Positions 6,590 to 10,339 of a DNA stretch of 10,339 bases are shown here, one piece after another (the first letter of the stretch is position 1; each line of letters begins with the position of its first letter). Position numbers and translations under genes: made by a program. This DNA comes from Actinomycetes bacterium. GTDB taxonomy: Bacteria > Actinomycetota > Acidimicrobiia > Acidimicrobiales > RAAP-2. The notes beneath the pieces are model-generated. The model was given only the letters and a program-made list of their open reading frames with translations, searched no databases and was not told where the DNA came from. Location: positions 1-10,339 of the forward strand of contig JAJZYE010000015.1 in NCBI GenBank assembly GCA_021806055.1, given 5' to 3'.

Positions 6590-7410
6590 ACCAGGACGAT
6601 GAATCCCTGGTTGAGGCGGCGTGCGGGGACGCGCCCCGCGATGAGGTTGCCCACCATGGCGGCGGCCATGGCCGCCACCGCGAAGGGCACCAGGATCGAG
6701 GCGTCGACGCCGTGGACGCCGTGGCGCTCGACGATGGCGAAGGCGCTGCTGATCGCGATGATGAGCAAGGAGGTGCCCACGGCCTCGGCGAGGCCGAGAC
6801 CGAGGATGAGCACCAGGCTCGGCACCACGATGAAGCCGCCGCCGACTCCCAGGAAACCCGTGAGAAACCCCACGCCGACGCCGACGACGGCGACGCGCAG
6901 GGGCTTGCCGGCGCGCGTGGACGCGATCGCCTCCTCGACGTGCACCAGCTCGTCGAGGGCGCGGTCCTCGAGCACCGTCGGGGGGGTCGGGCCGCCCACC
7001 GGCACGGGGGCCAGCACCGGCCGCGGTGCCGACGGGGGCGTCGTGCGCCGGTCGCGGCGGATCATCATCGCGGCGACGACGAACATGAGTCCGGCGAAGA
7101 GCAGCAGGAGCAGCTCGGCGTTGATGCGCCGGTTGAGCGCGGTGCCGGCCAGCGAGCCGACGATGCTCACCACACCCACCGTCAGCCCGACGGACCAGCG
7201 CACGCGCCCGGCCCGGGCGTGCGCGATCATTCCGAACAGGGAGCTCAGGCCGACGATGAGCAGGGACCCGCCGGTGGCGTGCTTGGCGCTCACCCCGAGT
7301 GCGTACACCAGGGCCGGCACGGTGAGGATCGAACCACCACCGCCGAGCGCCCCGAGCGAGAGCCCGATCGCGACGCCGAGCAGTGCCGACAGGAGGGTCT
7401 CGGGGCTCAC
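6538..7410 (-). CDS. TauE/SafE-type (DUF81) membrane permease
   Basis: This integral membrane protein of 290 residues belongs to the TauE/SafE family, whose members export or take up sulfite, sulfonates or related small anions. It shows the family's two internal repeats: GALGGGGSILTVPALVYALG (20-39) and GFLGVGGGFIVVPSLVLILG (185-204), each in a run of hydrophobic helices. The repeats are joined by a Pro-rich, charged cytoplasmic linker (~118-172). The GTG at 7410 is the only usual start in this frame after an upstream stop, but it has no good ribosome site of its own. Its first bases overlap the stop of a 19-codon upstream ORF (GTGA), suggesting translational coupling. It is divergent from a GntR/HutC-type gene and shares a palindromic promoter with it, so the regulator probably controls it. 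The substrate cannot be read from the sequence. Confidence 0.88.
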   Translation of the reverse strand: MSPETLLSALLGVAIGLSLGALGGGGSILTVPALVYALGVSAKHATGGSLLIVGLSSLFGMIAHARAGRVRWSVGLTVGVVSIVGSLAGTALNRRINAELLLLLFAGLMFVVAAMMIRRDRRTTPPSAPRPVLAPVPVGGPTPPTVLEDRALDELVHVEEAIASTRAGKPLRVAVVGVGVGFLTGFLGVGGGFIVVPSLVLILGLGLAEAVGTSLLIIAISSAFAIVERHGVHGVDASILVPFAVAAMAAAMVGNLIAGRVPARRLNQGFIVLVILVACYVTVRSVLALG

Positions 7411-7466
7411 CGGGGCCGCCGCGGGGTCGGGAGTGCCGAGGGAGTCGGGGTCCGGGGAGTCGTCAC
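7407..7466 (-). CDS. possible 19-codon Pro/Thr-rich leader ORF coupled to permease
   Basis: A GTG at 7466 has the best ribosome site in this leader: AAGGAAGG on the minus strand (7482-7475), eight bases upstream. It opens 19 codons, V-TTPRTPTPSALPTPRRPR, and a TGA whose bases overlap the permease GTG as GTGA. Translation of the permease could therefore depend on ribosomes finishing this ORF. The Pro-rich content might slow ribosomes. The alternative is that a single-base indel (biological or sequencing) separates a longer permease N-terminus from its ribosome site. A leader role is inference; the SD and the overlap are seen. Confidence 0.35.
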   Translation of the reverse strand: MTTPRTPTPSALPTPRRPR

Positions 7467-7490
7467 GTCATCTGCCTTCCTTACTTGCTC

Positions 7491-7521
7491 AGTATATTCC
7501 AATGTAGGTACATTACCATAT
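7491..7521. promoter_or_regulatory. divergent promoter with palindromic operator (permease / GntR)
   Basis: An interrupted palindrome spans 7494-7521: ATAT, three bases, AATGTA, GG, TACATT, three bases, ATAT. Both the inner six-base arms and the outer four-base arms match exactly. On the minus strand TATACT (7496-7491) is a near-consensus -10 for the permease transcript, which would start near 7484. On the plus strand TAGGAT (7538-7543) is a possible -10 for the regulator. The AT-rich site lies where GntR-family proteins usually bind, so autoregulation together with control of the permease is likely. Confidence 0.6.
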
Positions 7522-7561
7522 CAGACACGGTGTCGCGTAGGATGTGGCCAGGAGGAGGACG

Positions 7562-8380
7562 ATGAGCGACGCACCGCACCGTGAGGAACTGGACCGCACC
7601 AGCGCGCTGCCCCTGTGGGCGCAGCTGCGCGACCGACTGTCGGCTCGCCTGGACGCGGGGGAGTTCGCCGTGGCGTTCCCCGCCGAGAACGACCTGGCGG
7701 CCCAGTACGCGGTGAGTCGCAACACCGTGCGCGAGGCGATGCGCCGGCTGCGCGCGGATGGGGTGGTCGTCGCCGAGCGCGGGCGCCGTCCCCGCCTGGC
7801 GACACCGCGCGAGATCGAGCAGCCCCTGGGCGCGATCTACAGCCTCTTCGCGTCGGTGGAGGCCGCGGGGCTCGAGCAGCACAGCCTGGTACGCGCGGTC
7901 GATCTGCGCGTCGACCGCGAGGTCGCCCGTCGCCTCGGCCGTGGCCCCGCGGCGCCGCTGTTCTACCTGGAGCGAGTGCGACTCGCCGGGGACCAGCCCC
8001 TCGCCGTCGATCGCGTGTGGATGCCGGGCGACGTGGGCGGTTCCCTGGTGGAGGCGGACTTCACCCACACCGCCCTCTACGTGGAGCTCTACGAACGTAC
8101 GGGGCTGCGCCTGACCGCCGGGCGCGAGTGGGTCCGGGCGGTCGTCCCGTCACCGGAGGATCGGGTGGCGCTCGGCCTCGGACCCGATCAGGCCGCCCTC
8201 GCCATCGATCGGCTGGCGAGCGTGCACGACGACCTCGTCGAGTGGCGCCGCACGCTGATCCGCGGTGACCGCTTCAGCCTGGTGGCCGAGTTCTCGGCCC
8301 GTACGGGCTACCAGTTCGACGCCGCCGCGATGTCGGTGCTCGAGCCCGCCGCGCCGCTCCTCGACAGTGCGACGGGCTAG
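7562..8380 (+). CDS. GntR family regulator, HutC subfamily (wHTH + UTRA)
   Basis: This is a ligand-responsive DNA-binding regulator of 272 residues. The N-terminal GntR winged helix covers ~16-80, with the diagnostic run FPAENDLAAQYAVSRNTVRE (39-58) and then MRRLRADGVVV. The rest (~95-255) matches a UTRA effector domain of the HutC type: FYLERVRLAGDQPLAVDRVW in the middle and SLVAEFSARTGYQF at the end. The ATG at 7562 is preferred over the in-frame GTG at 7544 because AGGAGGAGG (7550-7558) lies just upstream of it. It is transcribed away from the TauE-type permease; the palindrome between them is the probable operator. The likely job is to sense the permease substrate or a metabolite of it. 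A seven-copy 13-base repeat lies downstream. Confidence 0.9.
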   Translation: MSDAPHREELDRTSALPLWAQLRDRLSARLDAGEFAVAFPAENDLAAQYAVSRNTVREAMRRLRADGVVVAERGRRPRLATPREIEQPLGAIYSLFASVEAAGLEQHSLVRAVDLRVDREVARRLGRGPAAPLFYLERVRLAGDQPLAVDRVWMPGDVGGSLVEADFTHTALYVELYERTGLRLTAGREWVRAVVPSPEDRVALGLGPDQAALAIDRLASVHDDLVEWRRTLIRGDRFSLVAEFSARTGYQFDAAAMSVLEPAAPLLDSATG

Positions 8381-8407
8381 AGCGCGGCTGATGGCCGAGG
8401 GCCGGTT

Positions 8408-8498
8408 GTCCGAGCTGGTCGTCCGAGCTGGTCGTCCGAGCTGGTCGTCCGAGCTGGTCGTCCGAGCTGGTCGTCCGAGCTGGTCGTCCGAGCTGGTC
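8408..8498. repeat. seven perfect tandem copies of a 13-base unit
   Basis: The unit GTCCGAGCTGGTC occurs seven times without a mismatch or gap. It fills nearly all of the space between the convergent GntR and MFS genes, and its last two bases lie in the MFS stop codon (8497-8499). Thirteen is not a multiple of three, so a change in copy number would not keep frame if the array were translated. CCAGCTGG-like arms (each with one bulged G) in neighbouring copies can pair, so the array might act as a set of weak hairpins and a bidirectional terminator. It is also a typical slippage-prone minisatellite. Confidence 0.95.
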
Positions 8499-10002
8499 AG
8501 TGGAGCGCGGGGTTCGTCGGCGACGGGCTCACGGCGCCCGAGCGCAGGGTGAGGCCCGTCAGCACGGCCCCGACGACGAAGATCACGGCGGTGTCGCGAA
8601 AGACGGTGGTGTAGCTGTGCACGCTGGCGAGCGCGAGGACGTGACGTGACGGCACCCGGCCGATGAGGAAGCTGGTCGCCGCGCCGGCGGCCAGCGTGTT
8701 GAGCAGGGCGGTGCCCACTGAGCCACCGATCTGCTGGGACGTGTTGACCAGCGCCGAGGCCACGCCGGCGTCGTGGTCGGCGACGCCGAAGGTGGCGACA
8801 TTGACCGCGGGGGCGAAGATGAGACCAACCCCCAGACCGACGATCACCAGGGGCCCGAGGACGTCGCTCGCGTACGAGCTCGTCAGACCGAGGCGGGTCA
8901 TCCACACGAGTCCCGCGGCGGCGATCAGCATGCCGACCGGTACGAGGGGGCGCGGGCCGAGTCGCGGCATCAGGACGACGTTGGACAGCTGCGCCGTGAT
9001 CGAGAGTGCGACGATCATCGGCAGGAAGGCGACGCCGGTCAGCACCGCGCTGTAGCCCAGGGTGGTCTGCAGGTAGTAGGTGAGGAAGAGGAAGACCCCG
9101 AACATCCCCGACCCGGCGACGAGCATGGCCGCCAGTGCCCCACCGCGGTTGCGGTCCGACACCACGCGCAGTGGCAGCAGCGGAAACGACACGGCGCGCT
9201 GGATGACGATGAAGAGTCCGAGCAGCACCACGGCGGCGGCGAAGCTGGCGAGGGTGTACGTGTCGTGCCACGAGGTGGTCTCGACGTGGGCGAAGCCGTA
9301 GACCAGCGCGAAGAGGCCCCCCGTGCCGGTGAGCACGCCCCACCAGTCGAGGGGGTCGTGATCGACTCCCCGGTCGCGGTGCAGGAGCGCCACCGAGCCG
9401 GTGACGGCGAGTGCGGCGAAGAAGAGGTTGACCAGCAGGGTCCAGCGCCACGACGCGTAGGTCGTCAGGGCGCCACCGAGGAGTAGGCCGAGCGCGCCGC
9501 CGGCGCCGGCGACGGCGCCGTAGATGGCGAAGGCGCGCCCGCGCTCCTGGGGGTCGGTGAAGGTGGTCGTGAGCAGGGCCAGCACCGCCGGCGCGAGCAG
9601 TGCCCCAAAGGCCCCCTGCACCGTGCGCGCGACGACCAGCATCGTGAAGTTGAGTGACGCCGCGCCGAGGGCCGAGGCGCCGGCGAAGCCCACCAGCCCG
9701 ATGATCAGCGCGTTGCGACGACCGAGGTAGTCCGAGATCCGTCCGCCGAGCAGGAGAAGGCTCCCGAAGGCCAGCGAGTACGCGGTGACGATCCACTGGC
9801 GATCCGAGTTGGAGAAGTGCAGGGCGTGCTGCGCCGTCGGCAGGGCGATGTTCACGATCGTGCCGTCCAGGATCACCATCAGCTGGGCCACCGCCAGGAC
9901 GACCAGGATCCACCAGCGTCGCTGGTGGGCCAGCTCGCGCCCGCTGGCGGGAGGCGTAGTGGTGGTGGCGAGGGGAGTGGAGTCAGCATTGACGGCCGGC
10001 AC
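8497..10002 (-). CDS. MFS efflux transporter, DHA2 (EmrB/QacA) family
   Basis: This is a proton-driven multidrug exporter of 501 residues, the usual size of the 14-helix DHA2 family, in the cytoplasmic membrane. After a Thr/Pro/Ala-rich N-terminal tail, the first helix carries the family motif LDGTIVNIALP (45-55, D46). Motif A is GGRISDYLGRR (86-96) between helices 2 and 3, and the antiporter motif C region is GAVAGAGGALGLLLGG (162-177). The rest is repeated hydrophobic helices. The GTG start is supported by AAGGAGA (minus strand, 10014-10008) five bases upstream. The gene is divergent from a TetR-type regulator across ~106 bases, the standard layout for a repressor-controlled drug pump. The drugs exported cannot be told from sequence. 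The stop codon abuts the 13-base repeat array. Confidence 0.92.
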   Translation of the reverse strand: MPAVNADSTPLATTTTPPASGRELAHQRRWWILVVLAVAQLMVILDGTIVNIALPTAQHALHFSNSDRQWIVTAYSLAFGSLLLLGGRISDYLGRRNALIIGLVGFAGASALGAASLNFTMLVVARTVQGAFGALLAPAVLALLTTTFTDPQERGRAFAIYGAVAGAGGALGLLLGGALTTYASWRWTLLVNLFFAALAVTGSVALLHRDRGVDHDPLDWWGVLTGTGGLFALVYGFAHVETTSWHDTYTLASFAAAVVLLGLFIVIQRAVSFPLLPLRVVSDRNRGGALAAMLVAGSGMFGVFLFLTYYLQTTLGYSAVLTGVAFLPMIVALSITAQLSNVVLMPRLGPRPLVPVGMLIAAAGLVWMTRLGLTSSYASDVLGPLVIVGLGVGLIFAPAVNVATFGVADHDAGVASALVNTSQQIGGSVGTALLNTLAAGAATSFLIGRVPSRHVLALASVHSYTTVFRDTAVIFVVGAVLTGLTLRSGAVSPSPTNPALH

Positions 10003-10108
10003 GAGTGTCTCCTTGTCGCGTCCGAGGTCTCGGGATGGTGATCGTCACCCTAGCAGAATACGGAGATATATCCTCCACTTATGGTGGCGTAATGGTAGGA
10101 TCACGCCA
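10003..10108. promoter_or_regulatory. divergent MFS / TetR control region
   Basis: Several dyads are visible: GGTGA-TCG-TCACC (10037-10049); an imperfect GGAGATATATCCTCC (10062-10076), with the GATATATC core self-complementary; and CCAC-TTATG-GTGG (10075-10087). Any of these could be the TetR operator; the GATATATC dyad, AT-rich and central, is the best guess. TAGGAT (10096-10101) is a likely -10 for the regulator. On the minus strand TAGGGT (10053-10048) is a possible -10 for the pump. Confidence 0.45.
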
Positions 10109-10339
10109 GTGAGAGTCGAGAGCAGTGACCGGGTGACCCGTCCGCTGCGCGCCGATGCGGCCCGCAATCGCGAGAAGATCCTGCGCGCCGCGGCCACGGT
10201 CTTCGCGCAGCGGGGACTCGACGCGACCCTCGACGACGTGGCCGCGGCGGCGGACGTCGGTGTGGCTACCGTGTACCGGCGCTTCGCGGACAAGGAGGCA
10301 CTGATCATGGCGCTCTTCGAGCGCGCGATGGACGAGATC
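10109..10339 (+). CDS. TetR/AcrR family regulator, 3' truncated by window edge
   Basis: The first 77 codons of a TetR-type repressor are present; the gene continues past the window. After a short charged tail come helix 1 (NREKILRAAATVFAQRG, 20-36) and the helix-turn-helix TLDDVAAAADVGVATVYRRF (40-59), followed by ADKEALIMALF, all typical of the family's DNA-binding domain. The ligand-binding domain is outside the window. The proposed GTG start has no ribosome site, but a TAGGAT -10 ends seven bases before it, so the mRNA may be leaderless, which is common in actinobacteria. By position it is likely the repressor of the adjacent MFS pump. Confidence 0.88.
   Translation, partial: MRVESSDRVTRPLRADAARNREKILRAAATVFAQRGLDATLDDVAAAADVGVATVYRRFADKEALIMALFERAMDEI

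Noticed and set aside
6712..7584. Plus-strand frames across the permease
   Set aside because: They are highly charged, low-complexity shadows of a hydrophobic membrane-protein gene on the opposite strand.
8408..8498. CRISPR array
   Set aside because: The repeats are 13 bases and directly abutting, with no spacers and no cas genes nearby.
8150..9913. 587-codon minus-strand frame overlapping the MFS and GntR genes
   Set aside because: It is out of frame with the clear 14-helix transporter, rich in Arg/Pro/Gly, and translates the 13-base array as a repeat. It is a shadow frame.

Overview
The window is about 10.3 kb of GC-rich DNA. Strong G/C preference at third codon positions, frequent GTG starts and little intergenic space suggest a high-GC Actinomycetota chromosome. 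I cannot name the genus. The likely resident genes, left to right, are: the 3' part of a secreted SGNH-type hydrolase (+); a 1,090-residue SWIM zinc-finger SNF2-family helicase (+); a TauE/SafE-type permease (-) divergent from a GntR/HutC-type regulator (+); and a DHA2-type MFS efflux pump (-) divergent from a TetR-type regulator (+, cut by the window end). The last two pairs are transporter-regulator modules that share a divergent promoter region.

The unusual region lies between the helicase and the permease (about 3982-6589). Those two genes look like original convergent neighbours whose junction now occurs twice. A 250-base block holding the last ~60 helicase codons, the 13-base gap between stops and the permease 3' end is present at 3982-4231 and 6340-6589. 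It is a direct repeat offset by 2,358 bases with one mismatch seen by eye. The left junction has an intact helicase and a broken permease end; the right junction has a broken helicase end and an intact permease. This is the layout expected if a circular molecule carrying a diverged, decayed copy of the junction entered by one homologous crossover. The DNA between the repeats carries a 472-residue archaeal-type ATPase/DUF234 gene with lower GC than its neighbours. Its AT-rich promoter has three copies of GTTAGTATC, one of them inverted. A frameshifted minus-strand coding relic lies between the left junction and this promoter.

Smaller features of note are: a possible 19-codon leader ORF whose stop overlaps the permease start (GTGA); a long interrupted palindrome in the permease/GntR promoter; and seven perfect copies of a 13-base unit running from the GntR 3' side into the MFS stop codon. 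No tRNA, rRNA, CRISPR array, transposase or integrase was seen. All repeat identities and mismatch counts were read by eye, and all family assignments rest on motif recognition, not on database searches.
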